NCBI GenBank assembly: GCA_020638955.1
Contig: JACKHO010000001.1
Coordinates: 744,001 to 808,000, forward strand
Direction: 5' to 3'
Origin: Planctomycetaceae bacterium
Lineage (GTDB): Bacteria > Planctomycetota > Planctomycetia > Planctomycetales > Planctomycetaceae
DNA: 64,000 bases
Under the pieces are notes generated by a model that searched no databases, was not told the DNA's origin, and saw only the letters and a list, made by a program, of their open reading frames with translations. Positions 1-10,463 of the stretch are shown here, piece by piece. Numbering within the stretch: the first letter of the stretch is position 1; every line of letters begins with the position of its first letter. The translations under genes and the position numbers were made by a program.

Positions 1-1
1 A

Positions 2-277
2 CTGTTCCACGAGCATGAATTCCACAATGTTGTTGAATTCAAAGACGCTGTACTGGCGGAGAAGGACCGATTCACTCGGGCGTTGGCTGGCCATTTACTC
101 TCTTTTGCGCTTGCTCGTGAATTAGGTGCGAAAGATGAGCTGGCGCTGGACGAAATTGTGAAGGCGACCGCCGCCGATGATTACAAAATGCAAACGCTGC
201 TGCGTCAGGTTGTGCTGAGTGAACCATTCCGCAGCAAGGATGTTCCCGGCCAATCCGTGGCGACGACTAAGCAGTAA
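2..277 (+). CDS. DUF1592-family planctomycete protein, C-terminal end (DUF1585 domain), partial
   Basis: The open frame enters from the left edge of the window and ends at a TAA; the internal TTG at 83 is not a convincing start because the frame is open and homologous-looking before it. The visible ~91 residues resemble the DUF1585 domain that ends large secreted planctomycete proteins of the DUF1587/DUF1588/DUF1592/DUF1595 type: an F-x-D-x-x-x-L segment, then TRALAGHLLSFALARELG, and a tail ending in a VLSEPFRSK segment. These proteins usually start with a signal peptide and a CxxCH domain, which lie outside the window. It sits 13 bases before a DUF1552 gene, the usual partner, so the two are almost certainly co-transcribed. 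Biochemical function is unknown; a role in extracellular polymer degradation is often proposed for the family. Confidence 0.8.
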   Translation: MFHEHEFHNVVEFKDAVLAEKDRFTRALAGHLLSFALARELGAKDELALDEIVKATAADDYKMQTLLRQVVLSEPFRSKDVPGQSVATTKQ

Positions 278-290
278 GGATGTTTGAGTA

Positions 291-1643
<1,353 letters not shown>

Positions 1644-1783
1644 TCGAACATCAGCGCGAACCAAACCGCCGCTGTCGTGTCGCTGCTGTCAACTTTGTTG
1701 ACGGCAGTCTCTACAGCGGGACGCGCAGTCGATACCATGTGTCGCTTTCACGTTGCACTCACATCCAATTAATGTGACGTTTC

Positions 1784-2275
1784 ATGGCTGGTAAGAAATC
1801 GCAGCAGTCGAACAAGAAAGATACGCAGAACATGGTGGTCTGCCGAAATCGACGTGCGCGCCACAATTATGAAATCGTCGATGAAGTCGACTGCGGAATT
1901 GTGCTGGTCGGCAGTGAAGTGAAAAGCATTCGTGATGGACGCATTAGCGTTGATGAAGCGTTTGCCCGCATCGAACGCGGTGAACTGTTTCTCTACAATG
2001 TCGACATCTCGGAATACGCGCAGGCGTCCTATCTCAATCATGACCGGCATCGCGTACGGAAGCTGCTGCTCAAGAAGCGGGAATTGGACAAAATTGCCGA
2101 GCCTGCTCTTCAGAAAGGGATGACGCTCGTTCCCCTGGAAGTCTTCTTTTCCCGTGGCTTCGTCAAAGTCAAAATTGCCGTGGCACGAGGTCGTAAAGAG
2201 TACGACAAGCGGGAAAAGATTAAGAAAAATCAGGATCAAAAGACGCTACGAGAGGCCGTGCGTAAACGGGTGTGA
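1784..2275 (+). CDS. smpB: SsrA-binding protein SmpB
   Basis: 163 residues, close to the usual ~155-160. SmpB binds tmRNA and delivers it to stalled ribosomes for trans-translation. Recognisable features are the N-terminal NRRARHNYEI segment, the VLVGSEVKSIRDGR core, the FLYNVDISEYAQAS strand with the H-x-x-x-R-x-R-K-L-L-L-K segment, and the lysine-rich C-terminal tail (EYDKREKIKKN) that enters the decoding centre. ATG at 1784 gives the standard family N-terminus after a short basic extension. No tmRNA (ssrA) gene was recognised nearby. Flanked by a convergent DUF1499 gene 17 bases downstream. Confidence 0.97.
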   Translation: MAGKKSQQSNKKDTQNMVVCRNRRARHNYEIVDEVDCGIVLVGSEVKSIRDGRISVDEAFARIERGELFLYNVDISEYAQASYLNHDRHRVRKLLLKKRELDKIAEPALQKGMTLVPLEVFFSRGFVKVKIAVARGRKEYDKREKIKKNQDQKTLREAVRKRV

Positions 2276-2292
2276 CACGGTTCAGCGACCGA

Positions 2293-2775
2293 TCAACCAC
2301 CAATGTCGGCTTGCTTCAACAGGCGAGCGACTCGGGCGCGGTTGACACCCAAATCGGAATGCCCGGTGCGGGAGGCAGACCGAATGTGAATGGTGTTGTG
2401 CTGGCGGTCGAGGTGCAGCTCCAGGTCATCCACAAACTGAAAGAGTGGCGTGGTGAATTCGGCGTGCAAATAGTTGTTGGTCTGGGTGACAACTTTGGCC
2501 CTTGCGTCCGACTTAATTGCGGCGACCAGTCGCTGCCATTGTTCACTGCCGTCACCCGCGAACTTGATGGGATCGATGGTGTGCTCCGGACGCGAATCGA
2601 CGGAGCAAACACAATTTGGCTTGTCGGGACAGGAACGAAGCGTGCCGTCCAGCAGCCCAAGGCTTTCCGGTCGTTGTGAGGGTAAACCTCGTACGACCAG
2701 AAAGGCGACAAACAACACAGCGATAAAAATCACAAGGCCCCACATTCGCCATTTTACCGTTTGGACTTGTGTCAT
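2293..2775 (-). CDS. DUF1499 domain-containing membrane-anchored protein
   Basis: About 160 residues from the ATG at 2775; a TTG five codons upstream is an alternative start. One N-terminal transmembrane helix (residues ~9-30) is followed by a DUF1499 domain recognised from the CPDKPNCVCS motif, the HTIDPI segment and a C-terminal R-S-A-S-R-x-G-x-S-D-x-G-x-N-R-x-R signature. The family is widespread in bacteria and chloroplasts and its function is not known. It lies 18 bases downstream of the kinase gene on the same strand and may be co-transcribed with it, which is only weak evidence for a shared role. Confidence 0.85.
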   Translation of the reverse strand: MTQVQTVKWRMWGLVIFIAVLFVAFLVVRGLPSQRPESLGLLDGTLRSCPDKPNCVCSVDSRPEHTIDPIKFAGDGSEQWQRLVAAIKSDARAKVVTQTNNYLHAEFTTPLFQFVDDLELHLDRQHNTIHIRSASRTGHSDLGVNRARVARLLKQADIGG

Positions 2776-2793
2776 TGCATTCTTACGCAACGC

Positions 2794-4260
2794 CTACTTC
2801 AGGCCAGCCTGTCCGGCGATGTAGTCCATCACAATGGGATAGATGAAGTAAATCGCGCCACCAACAGCAGCGATGATGGCCAGCCAAATGAGCAGGCCGA
2901 CGAAACCGAGCGTGCCATCGACAAGTTGCTTCAAATACTGCCACCATTTACGGCGTTCGTACTGCTTGGCCAACTTCTCATATTCTGCTGCCAGTCCCTG
3001 ATTGCGGGTATTGGCCGTTTGACGCGTCAGCATTTTCCGAGCTTCGTCTTCAAAGACTGGGATTTGTATGAGCGGAAGGAAAGGGCCTTTGGCGTTCACC
3101 GCTGCCTGAGTGGTTTCGCCGAATGCGTCGGTTCGAATTCCCTGCAGGATTTTGCCGACGGGCATTTTGCCGACCTTGACTTTGCCGTCTTTGCCTGCGT
3201 AGCGGACGTAAAACTCGCCACTTGACGCTCCAGAAGATGACGACGCGGATCCTATGGACGGATCGGTCCCGGGGCGTTTGTTCGACACTGGAACGGATGG
3301 TGCCGACTGACGGCTGCCACCGACCATTGTTTGCGCGCCGCCAGCCATAGTGGGCGTGGAAGGGCTACGGCGCGTGGGAACTCGATCGGGGTCGTCAATA
3401 AATGAAAGCACTTCGCTGGCGAGGCCAAGTGACTCCAAATCTTTCGCGAAGTCGGCACAGGTTTGATAGCGGTGTTTCGGATCGTGTGCCATGGCCTTGT
3501 CGACCATCAGGCTCAGGCGTTCGGGAACTTCGGAATTAATGCGGTGGGCCGATTTGAAATTCCCCTTCTCCTTGTTGGTGATGAGTTCTACCAGCGAGTC
3601 GCCAGCGAAGGGAAGTTGCCCCGTGAGGAAGTGGTAAAGCGTGCATCCCAACGCATAGATGTCGCAACGGCGGTCGACGTGCTTTGCATTACGGGCTTGT
3701 TCGGGCGGCATGTAGTGTGGGGTTCCAAGCCCCGTGCCGCTTTGGGTCAGCGACATGTCGACGTCGTCAACGGCTTTGGCCAAGCCCATGTCGGAAACTT
3801 TGACCACACCCTTCTTCGTGACCAGCAGATTGTCGGGCTTAATGTCCCGGTGAATCATGTTCAGTTCGTGGGCGTGGTGCAGTGCATCAGCGGCAACGAG
3901 CGTGACGAGAAGTGCGTCGGGGACTGGCAGCTTTCCCAATTCATCAATCCAGTCCTGCATGCTTTTGCCGTCCATGAGTTCCATGGCGACATAATGGTGA
4001 CCTTTGTACTCCCCCACGGCGTAGCAGGTCACCACGTTGGGATGCACAATTTTCGCCATGGACCGCGCTTCACGTACGAAGCGTTCAACGAATCCAGGTT
4101 TTGCCGCCATGTCTTTTGACAAGACTTTCACTGCACAAGTACGGTCCAGACTTATCTGGTGGCCCAGATACACCGTGCCCATACCGCCCTGGCCGAGCTT
4201 CTTGCGGAGTTCGAAGTCTCCAAGTGTCACCGTTTTTCCGCCGGAACTCTTTCCCGACAT
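2794..4260 (-). CDS. Serine/threonine protein kinase with C-terminal transmembrane helix
   Basis: 488 residues from the ATG at 4260, chosen because an AAGGAG sits 7 bases upstream; a longer frame begins at 4296. The kinase domain (residues ~12-275) has the glycine loop LGQGGMGTVYLG, the VAIK-type lysine in CAVKVL, the catalytic HRDIKPDN, a DMG in place of DFG (VSDMGLAK), and the APE-like MPPEQAR. A low-complexity Ser/Thr/Pro/Gly linker follows, then a ~60-residue globular piece containing YVRYAGKDGKVKVGKMPVGK, which resembles the GYF-like modules of planctomycete proteins, and a membrane helix near the C-terminus (LIWLAIIAAVGGAIYFIYP). It is expected to be a Hanks-type regulatory kinase anchored to the membrane from its C-terminus; its target is unknown. 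Confidence 0.93.
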   Translation of the reverse strand: MSGKSSGGKTVTLGDFELRKKLGQGGMGTVYLGHQISLDRTCAVKVLSKDMAAKPGFVERFVREARSMAKIVHPNVVTCYAVGEYKGHHYVAMELMDGKSMQDWIDELGKLPVPDALLVTLVAADALHHAHELNMIHRDIKPDNLLVTKKGVVKVSDMGLAKAVDDVDMSLTQSGTGLGTPHYMPPEQARNAKHVDRRCDIYALGCTLYHFLTGQLPFAGDSLVELITNKEKGNFKSAHRINSEVPERLSLMVDKAMAHDPKHRYQTCADFAKDLESLGLASEVLSFIDDPDRVPTRRSPSTPTMAGGAQTMVGGSRQSAPSVPVSNKRPGTDPSIGSASSSSGASSGEFYVRYAGKDGKVKVGKMPVGKILQGIRTDAFGETTQAAVNAKGPFLPLIQIPVFEDEARKMLTRQTANTRNQGLAAEYEKLAKQYERRKWWQYLKQLVDGTLGFVGLLIWLAIIAAVGGAIYFIYPIVMDYIAGQAGLK

Positions 4261-4606
4261 GCCCAATCTCCTTGTGACTGGATTCACCAAGTACATTTAT
4301 TGACGCAATCAGCGATTCACGCCATCGGACTCCTCCGACAACCGATCTCTTGCCTCAACTAAGGTACTGTATGATATTGGCTTCGTCTTTTTGTGGACAC
4401 GAAATGTTCCTCAAACGAGAGAACTCTCGCTTTTGTCTGTGCTGGGATTATGTCGGATGGTGCCCACTACAGCCAAGTGACAAACGGCCATTTCCGTCCC
4501 GAAACAGAAAACTGGTCGGAAGTTAGAAGCGGACACCCCGCCGGAAATGCTATCCTTCCCAGCCGCCAACCACACGCTTTACCAACCGTTAACAAATCCT
4601 CAATTC
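4261..4606. other. Divergent intergenic region between kinase and threonine synthase genes
   Basis: This 346-base stretch separates two divergently transcribed genes and must hold promoters for both. A TATGAT sequence near 4371 could be a -10 element but has no convincing -35 at the right distance. No RNA gene, repeat or conserved small reading frame was seen. The threonine synthase frame is open back to an ATG at 4547, but that extension lacks family similarity. Confidence 0.4.
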
Positions 4607-5848
4607 ATGCACAATCGATTGATTTGCAGCGCCACGGGGGAGTCGCTCCCCATTGACCAGCTCCAAAACCTGGGGCCGACGGGAAAGCCATTGCTGGCCG
4701 AGTATGACCTCGATTCCATTAAGGCCGGCTTTCAGCCAGATAACGTGCGGCAGCGTGACGCCCGCTCCATGTGGAAATTCTGGGAAGTCATGCCAGTCGA
4801 CAGGATGAGTGACGCCGTGTCGCTTGGCGAGGGCCTGACTCCCCTCATTCCCTGCGAAAAGCGGGGCCCATTCGCCAAATACGAAAACCTGTTCATCAAA
4901 GATGAATCGACGAACCCCACGGGCAGCTTCAAAGCCCGTGGAATGTCGGCAGCCGTCACGCGAGCCAAGGCGTTGGGAGCCAAAGTCGTGGCTCTGCCGT
5001 CTGCAGGTAATGCCGCCGGAGCTGCGGCTCACTACGCCGCAAACGCTGGCATGCAATGCTTCCTGTTCATGCCGGAAGACACGCCGCCCGCCAACATTAT
5101 TGAATCAGTGTTTGCGGGGGCCAACGTGTTCCTGGTCAACGGCCTCATCAGCGATTGTGGAAAGCTCGTGAAGCAAGGCTGCGAACGTTTTGGCTGGTTT
5201 GACCTCTCAACACTTAAGGAGCCGTTCCGTGTTGAAGGGAAGAAAACCATGGGGTACGAACTCCCATTCGATTTAGAGCGGGCTCCCGGAGGGCACGGAT
5301 TCCAACTGCCCGACGTCATTTTCTACCCTACGGGGGGAGGAACTGGCCTGATTGGCATGTGGAAAGCATTCGCCGAAATGGAGCAACTTGGCTGGATTGG
5401 TCCGGAACGTCCGAAAATGGTTTCGGTTCAGGCCGAAGGCTGTGCACCGGTTGTTAAGGCCTACGAGTCGGGTGCTGACCACGCCACCATGTTTCCTAAC
5501 GCCCATACGGTTGCTTCAGGACTCCGGGTGCCTGCCGCCGTCGGGGATTTCCTCATGCTCAATGCTATTCGCGAAAGCGGCGGCGCGGCAATTTCTGTTT
5601 CGGACGACGAGCTCATGGCTGGCGCCAGCGAAATTTGCCGCCATCAGGGTGTTTGTGCCTGCCCGGAAGGTGGGGCCGTGTGGAAAGCCTGCGAGAAGCT
5701 ACTCGCATCGGGATGGCTTGATCCTGCGAGTCGAATCGTCCTCTTCAACACGGGGACCGGTCTGAAGTACAATCATTTGTTGAAGGTGGGTGATCTGCCC
5801 GTGCTTGATCACAACGACCCGAACTGCCTCGACCAAATTGTTTCGTAG
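4607..5848 (+). CDS. thrC: Threonine synthase
   Basis: About 413 residues. Pyridoxal-phosphate enzyme converting O-phospho-L-homoserine to L-threonine. The PLP-lysine lies in KDESTNPTGSFKARG; the phosphate-binding glycine loop is PSAGNAAGAAAHYA; a second glycine-rich loop is YPTGGGTGLIGMWK; the C-terminus has the NTGTGLKY motif. The ATG at 4607 is preferred over 4547 because it begins MHNRLICSATGE, which gives the family's zinc-ribbon-like N-terminus (C-S-A-T-G). A gene for a HemX/CcsA-like membrane protein follows after 18 bases. Confidence 0.93.
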   Translation: MHNRLICSATGESLPIDQLQNLGPTGKPLLAEYDLDSIKAGFQPDNVRQRDARSMWKFWEVMPVDRMSDAVSLGEGLTPLIPCEKRGPFAKYENLFIKDESTNPTGSFKARGMSAAVTRAKALGAKVVALPSAGNAAGAAAHYAANAGMQCFLFMPEDTPPANIIESVFAGANVFLVNGLISDCGKLVKQGCERFGWFDLSTLKEPFRVEGKKTMGYELPFDLERAPGGHGFQLPDVIFYPTGGGTGLIGMWKAFAEMEQLGWIGPERPKMVSVQAEGCAPVVKAYESGADHATMFPNAHTVASGLRVPAAVGDFLMLNAIRESGGAAISVSDDELMAGASEICRHQGVCACPEGGAVWKACEKLLASGWLDPASRIVLFNTGTGLKYNHLLKVGDLPVLDHNDPNCLDQIVS

Positions 5849-5866
5849 TTACTGAAAAACTGACAC

Positions 5867-6700
5867 ATGCATTGGGACAAAGTCTCAGTTCTCTGCTTTT
5901 TCGCCAGCTTCACGATTGCGTTGCTGCTGGAACTCTCGCAGTTCCTGTACCGCACGCGGGTGACGCGACTGGGGGCCATTGGCTTCACTGCCGCCGGCGT
6001 CATTGCCCAGACAATTTACCTGACGGTTCGCAGCCAGCAACACGACCTGCCGCCTTTGCTCGGTTCGTCACATGACTGGTTGCTTGTACTGGCGTGGCTG
6101 ACCGCCGTGGCGCTCATTGGCGTACAAGTCTGGAATCTCGAATTCTCTCTGGGAGTGTTCCTGCTGCCCGTGGTACTCGTGCTGGTCGGGGCGGCTCGGT
6201 TTGTGAGCGAGGCACCAAATCCTCGCATTGGAACACTCCGCCACTGGGGGATGTTTCATGCGTCGTTGTGGGTACTCGGAATTGGTGGGGTGACGCTGGC
6301 GCTCATTGCGAGTTTGATGTATCTGGTGCAGCATCGCCGCTTGCGGAGCAAGCAGACGGAGTCACCCGGATTGCATTTGTTCAGTCTCGAGCAGCTCAGC
6401 CGCATTAACTGGTGGCTGATCATTTTCTCCGTTCCGCTGCTGACACTCGGAATGGCCAGCGGATTGTGGATGACTTACCTCGCCCGCGACTCCGAACATC
6501 CCGTGAATTTGGCCAGCCTGGAATTCGTCGCCAACGCCTTGATGTGGCTCATGATGGCCGTTCTATGCGGCTGGATGATTTCGTCACATAAAGCCGCTGG
6601 CAAGCTGGTCGCGTGGCGAACCGTGTTCGCCTGTGGCTTTCTACTGATTGTCATGCTCGTTATTCGACTGTTGAATTCCGGCAGTATCCACGGGGCATAG
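5867..6700 (+). CDS. Cytochrome c assembly (CcsA/HemX-like) multi-pass membrane protein
   Basis: 277 residues with about eight predicted membrane helices. The segment RHWGMFHASLWVLG followed by a helix ending in MYLVQHRRLRSK is typical of the CcsA/CcmF/HemX superfamily, whose members bind or export haem for cytochrome c maturation or tune haem synthesis. The tryptophan-rich WWD motif of true CcsA is not obvious, so HemX-like is the safer label. In many genomes hemX is next to hemA; here the upstream neighbour is threonine synthase and no haem gene is near. Ends 95 bases from a convergent gene, with a hairpin between. Confidence 0.65.
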   Translation: MHWDKVSVLCFFASFTIALLLELSQFLYRTRVTRLGAIGFTAAGVIAQTIYLTVRSQQHDLPPLLGSSHDWLLVLAWLTAVALIGVQVWNLEFSLGVFLLPVVLVLVGAARFVSEAPNPRIGTLRHWGMFHASLWVLGIGGVTLALIASLMYLVQHRRLRSKQTESPGLHLFSLEQLSRINWWLIIFSVPLLTLGMASGLWMTYLARDSEHPVNLASLEFVANALMWLMMAVLCGWMISSHKAAGKLVAWRTVFACGFLLIVMLVIRLLNSGSIHGA

Positions 6701-6753
6701 TCGTTCCAGGTTGTTTCAAAACCTACCAGCCTGCGATGGATAATCAGCAGAAT

Positions 6754-6773
6754 CACGGACAGAAATGTCCGTG
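6754..6773. terminator. Perfect 8-bp hairpin between convergent genes
   Basis: CACGGACA, a GAAA loop and TGTCCGTG form a perfect stem-loop between the convergent ends at 6700 and 6796. There is no U-tract on either side, so it is not a classic intrinsic terminator. The core GGCACGGACA...TGTCCGTG looks like a dispersed palindromic repeat; whether it recurs elsewhere in the genome cannot be tested here. Confidence 0.45.
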
Positions 6774-6795
6774 CCACCGGGTATTGAAAATGCCA

Positions 6796-9570
6796 TTACT
6801 GCACGAACAGAAACTCGTTTGAGTTGAGCATCGCGCGGGCAAATTGCTTCAGGCTGGTGGCTCGAACGAATTCGGTCGCGGCCTGAACTTCTTCGGCAGT
6901 CGCGGCTCTGCCATAACAGAGCCGATACGCAAGGGCGATTTGATTTCCCGTATCTGGTCCCCCCTGCTCCGTCAGCCGCTCCGCGAAAATGTCTGCCTGC
7001 TGCTGCACGAATGCGCTGTTCAACAAATTCAGTGCCTGCAACGGCGTTGTAGAGCGACTGCGAACGGGCGCGACCTGATTCCCGTCAGGACAGTCAAACA
7101 GGCCGAACACGGCATCCTGCTCCTGGCGTACTTTGGTCATGTAAATCATGCGGCGCCAGTCTTCTGGGCCGAAACTCGTCTTGGGATGAAAGTGCCGCAC
7201 GTTTTCGAGTTCCACTTCAAACGCACTGAATCCCGGACCGCCACGATGTTTATCCAATACGCCCGACGCTTCCAGAATGCTGTCTCGAATTGCTTCCGCT
7301 TCGAGACGACGAGGAGCGAATCGCCACAACAGTCGGTTGGATGCGTCCACCTGCAGTGCCTGTTGCTGCGGTCGATTGGACTGCTGCCACGAGTGGGACA
7401 ACAGGATTTGTCGATGAATGTGTTTCAGCGACCAGTTGTTGGCAATGAGGTCGCCAGCGAGCCAGTCCAGAAGTTCGGGATGCGAAGGTGGCGTGCCGTT
7501 GTGCCCAAAATCGCTGGGCGTATCGACAATTCCCGAGCCGAAATGGAATTGCCACAACCGGTTCACAATGACGCGGGCCGTCAGTGGATTTTCGGGATCA
7601 GCAATCCAGTTGGCGAATGCAATGCGGCGCTGTTGCTCAGGAGTGGCGTTTGTCAGTTCCAGCCCGCCAAAGAACTCAATGGAATTTGGCGAAACTTCCT
7701 CACGTTTGGCCATGGGGTCCCCACGAAACAGGCGATGACTTATGCCAGGTTGTTTAAACGTACCGGCGTAGGCCATAGGCGGAGCGGCCAGCTCATTGCG
7801 TTGCTGTTGCAGTGACTGCAATGTAGCGAACAACTCCTTGCCGATCGCGGCTTCCTTCGGCGGATGACTGTCAAAGTCGTACTCCGGTTCATCCGGCTTT
7901 GCGTTCCCAAACGGCTTTCGGTCCTCTGATGATGCGACCTCGCGCTTGTTCCCTGCTGCATCGGTGATTTCGATGCGGTATTTCGTTGCCAGTCGATCGG
8001 CGAAACGTCCTTCGCGGTCGCGCCCCCATTCAATTCGATCAATTCCGGCGACCGTCGGGAGTTCAATTTCCACCCAACCAGCGCCTGCTTCGTTGGATAT
8101 CCAGCTGCGGCTGTTTCCAAACTGGCCATCGTTGATGTGCTCCAGCTTGTGGATTTCATAGCCGGGCAGCGACGACGAACAACGCGCTATTCCCCCCTGC
8201 TCCTGGAGTCCAACCTGCTGTGAACCCGCAAACAGAACGAGTTCATCGAGGCATGGCTGCGATGCATTGGTCGCCAGAATGGTGAACCGTACGACTTTCG
8301 CTTCGACGGCGTCAAACTCCTCGACGTTGTGCAGTGCGTTGACCGCCGGACGCAGCACCTTGCCTTCCGGACTTTGCGGAAGGAATGGCCGAAGTTGCTT
8401 CCGCACCTGAGCGATTTCCCGATCAATTCGGGCGATTTCCACGTTGTTGCTTTTCGTTTGCGGCAAAGCCCGGTCACCATGTTCTACCCCAGCAAACACG
8501 GCCTGCATCGAGTAGAAGTCAGTCTGGGTAATGGGATCAAACTTATGGTTGTGACACCGTGCGCAGCCGACGGTTAGTCCGAGAAACGCCGTGCCGGTTG
8601 TGTTGAGCAGGTCCGTCAGTTCATCCTGCCGCTGCATGAGTGTGAGATTAATGTCCGGGCTTTTCACAATGTCATGCGGCCCAGCGACCAGAAATCCGGT
8701 GGCAATGGGTGCGTCGAGTGCATCGCCCGCGATTTGTTGTTTGACGAAATCGTCGTACGGCAAATCGTTGTTAAAGGCGTCAATCACCCAGTCCCGGTAA
8801 CGCCAGGCGTTCGGACGTTCGCGGTTTGTCTCGAATCCGTGCGTTTCGCCAAAGCGAATCAAATCGAGCCAGTGCCGCGCCCAGCGTTCGCCATAGTGGG
8901 GAGAAGCGAGCACATTGTCGACAAGCTTTGGCCAGGCGTCGGGGCTGTCATCATGGACGAATTCGTCGACCTCAGCCGGTGAAGGAGGGAAGCCCAGCAT
9001 CACCAGATACAACCGACGGATGAGTGTGCGCCGGTCAGCTCGCTCTGAGGGGGACAATCCGTTCTGTTTCAGTTTGTCTTGGACGAACGCATCAATGGGC
9101 TCAATGTCGTCCACGCCGACGAGCGGCGGCTTGGGATGCGACAACGGTTGGAATGACCAGTGTGTGTCGCGTGCGTTACCTGCTGCCGCGATCGCAGCCG
9201 GAATTTCTCCCCCCTGCTCGATCCACAATTTGACCAGTTCCAGTTCTGCTGCGGTGAGTTGTTCCCCTTTGCCTTCGGGGGGCATCACGAGGTCTTCTTC
9301 CTCTCCAGCCAGCACTCGGAACAGGAAACTCTCCTGCGGCTTTCCTGGAACAACTGAGGGCTCACCCCAGTCACCGCCTTTGTGTAGTGATTTCTCCTGG
9401 TCGAGTCGCAGCCCGCTTTCTTGTTTTTCACCCCCATGACAGTGCAGGCACTTTTCCGCGAACACGGCATACACCTTGTCGCTTGGGCTCGTGTCCTCCG
9501 CTGAAGCGATAGGGGCGAACGCAAGGATGAACAGGACGAGAAGGCGAGTGGCTGACGCAACACGGATCAT
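6796..9570 (-). CDS. Planctomycete cytochrome-domain protein: PSCyt1-DUF1549-DUF1553
   Basis: 924 residues from the ATG at 9570, where a signal peptide begins (MIRVASATRLLVLFILAF, cleavage near SAEDT); a longer frame starts at 9672. Domains in order: an N-terminal PSCyt1-type domain with the haem-binding CLHCHGG motif and a MPP-type axial methionine region (VMPPEGKGEQ), DUF1549 (residues ~175-380, containing the ARHWLDLIRFGETHG and CARCHNHKFDPI motifs), a middle beta-rich segment resembling a discoidin/F5-8C-like fold (residues ~430-580), and DUF1553 (~640-900). The family is exported and typical of planctomycetes, usually paired with a DUF1501 gene; here no partner is adjacent. Function unproven. 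Intact reading frame, unlike its relative at 48.6-51.7 kb. Confidence 0.92.
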   Translation of the reverse strand: MIRVASATRLLVLFILAFAPIASAEDTSPSDKVYAVFAEKCLHCHGGEKQESGLRLDQEKSLHKGGDWGEPSVVPGKPQESFLFRVLAGEEEDLVMPPEGKGEQLTAAELELVKLWIEQGGEIPAAIAAAGNARDTHWSFQPLSHPKPPLVGVDDIEPIDAFVQDKLKQNGLSPSERADRRTLIRRLYLVMLGFPPSPAEVDEFVHDDSPDAWPKLVDNVLASPHYGERWARHWLDLIRFGETHGFETNRERPNAWRYRDWVIDAFNNDLPYDDFVKQQIAGDALDAPIATGFLVAGPHDIVKSPDINLTLMQRQDELTDLLNTTGTAFLGLTVGCARCHNHKFDPITQTDFYSMQAVFAGVEHGDRALPQTKSNNVEIARIDREIAQVRKQLRPFLPQSPEGKVLRPAVNALHNVEEFDAVEAKVVRFTILATNASQPCLDELVLFAGSQQVGLQEQGGIARCSSSLPGYEIHKLEHINDGQFGNSRSWISNEAGAGWVEIELPTVAGIDRIEWGRDREGRFADRLATKYRIEITDAAGNKREVASSEDRKPFGNAKPDEPEYDFDSHPPKEAAIGKELFATLQSLQQQRNELAAPPMAYAGTFKQPGISHRLFRGDPMAKREEVSPNSIEFFGGLELTNATPEQQRRIAFANWIADPENPLTARVIVNRLWQFHFGSGIVDTPSDFGHNGTPPSHPELLDWLAGDLIANNWSLKHIHRQILLSHSWQQSNRPQQQALQVDASNRLLWRFAPRRLEAEAIRDSILEASGVLDKHRGGPGFSAFEVELENVRHFHPKTSFGPEDWRRMIYMTKVRQEQDAVFGLFDCPDGNQVAPVRSRSTTPLQALNLLNSAFVQQQADIFAERLTEQGGPDTGNQIALAYRLCYGRAATAEEVQAATEFVRATSLKQFARAMLNSNEFLFVQ

Positions 9571-9715
9571 GGCGGGGCCGTTCACGAGACAACGGAAATC
9601 TGGGCGGGAGTCACCGTCGACAACGTTTGCGTCGTCGGAAAGACCTACACGTAGGATACCCCAACGCATCAACGAGTTTCTACCTGAGTTGCGTTTTCAG
9701 TATGAGTTTCACCCT

Positions 9716-9855
9716 GTAGGCCGGACCACAGGCCGCTGGGAAACTGCCGGAACTGCGCAAACTGCAACCTTGTCTTTCGAAGACGTTCGTTTGATGGACG
9801 AACTGTGTGTGGCCGAAGTTCCGGCAACACGTACGTTTGCTTCGGTCCGGCCTAC
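9716..9855. repeat. 140-bp element with long imperfect terminal inverted repeats (REP pair or MITE-like)
   Basis: The ends are exact inverted copies: GTAGGCCGGACC at 9716-9727 and GGTCCGGCCTAC at 9844-9855. Inside each arm, at the same 17-base offset, lies TGCCGGAACT (followed by one mismatch and CG), so the arms match over ~42 bases with a variable middle. It lies between the ends or starts of two leftward genes in non-coding DNA. No transposase is present. It may be two REP-like units in opposite orientation or a miniature inverted-repeat element. Confidence 0.6.
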
Positions 9856-9861
9856 GACAAC

Positions 9862-10338
9862 TTAGAATGCCGGAGTGGGGGGAATCGAGCCCATGTAGGG
9901 CGAGGACTGAGGAACCGCCATGTTGTAGTACGGAGGCTGCCCACCCATTTGCGGGTACGACTGTGGATACGCGGGATATCCGGGAGGAATCATTGTTCCA
10001 CGGTTTGGCAACAGCGGTCCCGATGGAATTGCTGGCGGTGCGACGCCATTGGGATGAGTCTGCACTCTCAGCCACGATACGTATCCGCGACTCTTCGCCA
10101 GTTGTTGTTCCGAGCGTTGCCAGCCAAATTCACGTGGCCGGAATTCCGCGTCAGGGCCGACGTTATTGTCTGGGAAGGGATCCTGGATTTGATAATCCCG
10201 CCGCGTCATCTCTGTGTTCTGAACTCCCCAGAAAGGGTAACGCGTCGTCCAGGGACACCCACTCAGGGACAAAACAAGCACGGCGCATCCGCAGATTGCG
10301 GTCGTCTGAGAGAACAAATTACGAGGCTTGGCGTTCAT
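9862..10338 (-). CDS. Small proline-rich lipoprotein, unknown function
   Basis: 158 residues from the ATG at 10338 (a start seven codons upstream at 10359 is possible). The N-terminus has a basic end, a hydrophobic core and the lipobox LSGC, so it should be lipidated. After the cysteine comes WTTRYPFWGVQNTEM, a ~50-residue charged middle and a C-terminal half rich in Pro, Tyr, Gly and Met. No domain was recognised. Its codon use and intact frame support a real gene. It is followed by the inverted-repeat element and preceded by the uxaE gene's downstream end. Confidence 0.7.
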   Translation of the reverse strand: MNAKPRNLFSQTTAICGCAVLVLSLSGCPWTTRYPFWGVQNTEMTRRDYQIQDPFPDNNVGPDAEFRPREFGWQRSEQQLAKSRGYVSWLRVQTHPNGVAPPAIPSGPLLPNRGTMIPPGYPAYPQSYPQMGGQPPYYNMAVPQSSPYMGSIPPTPAF

Positions 10339-10463
10339 GTGGTGCGATTTAGCACACAACCGGCAAATGCTGCCAGACGAATTCTCGCCGGATTACCTGT
10401 CTCAAATGAGCCCCTCCCAGGATTCGCCCTCGGCAGGAGACTTTGCCCCTACCCCGGCGGCCG

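Noticed and set aside
3463..4119. 218-codon frame antisense to the kinase
   Set aside because: Overlaps the kinase core, lacks any recognisable motif.
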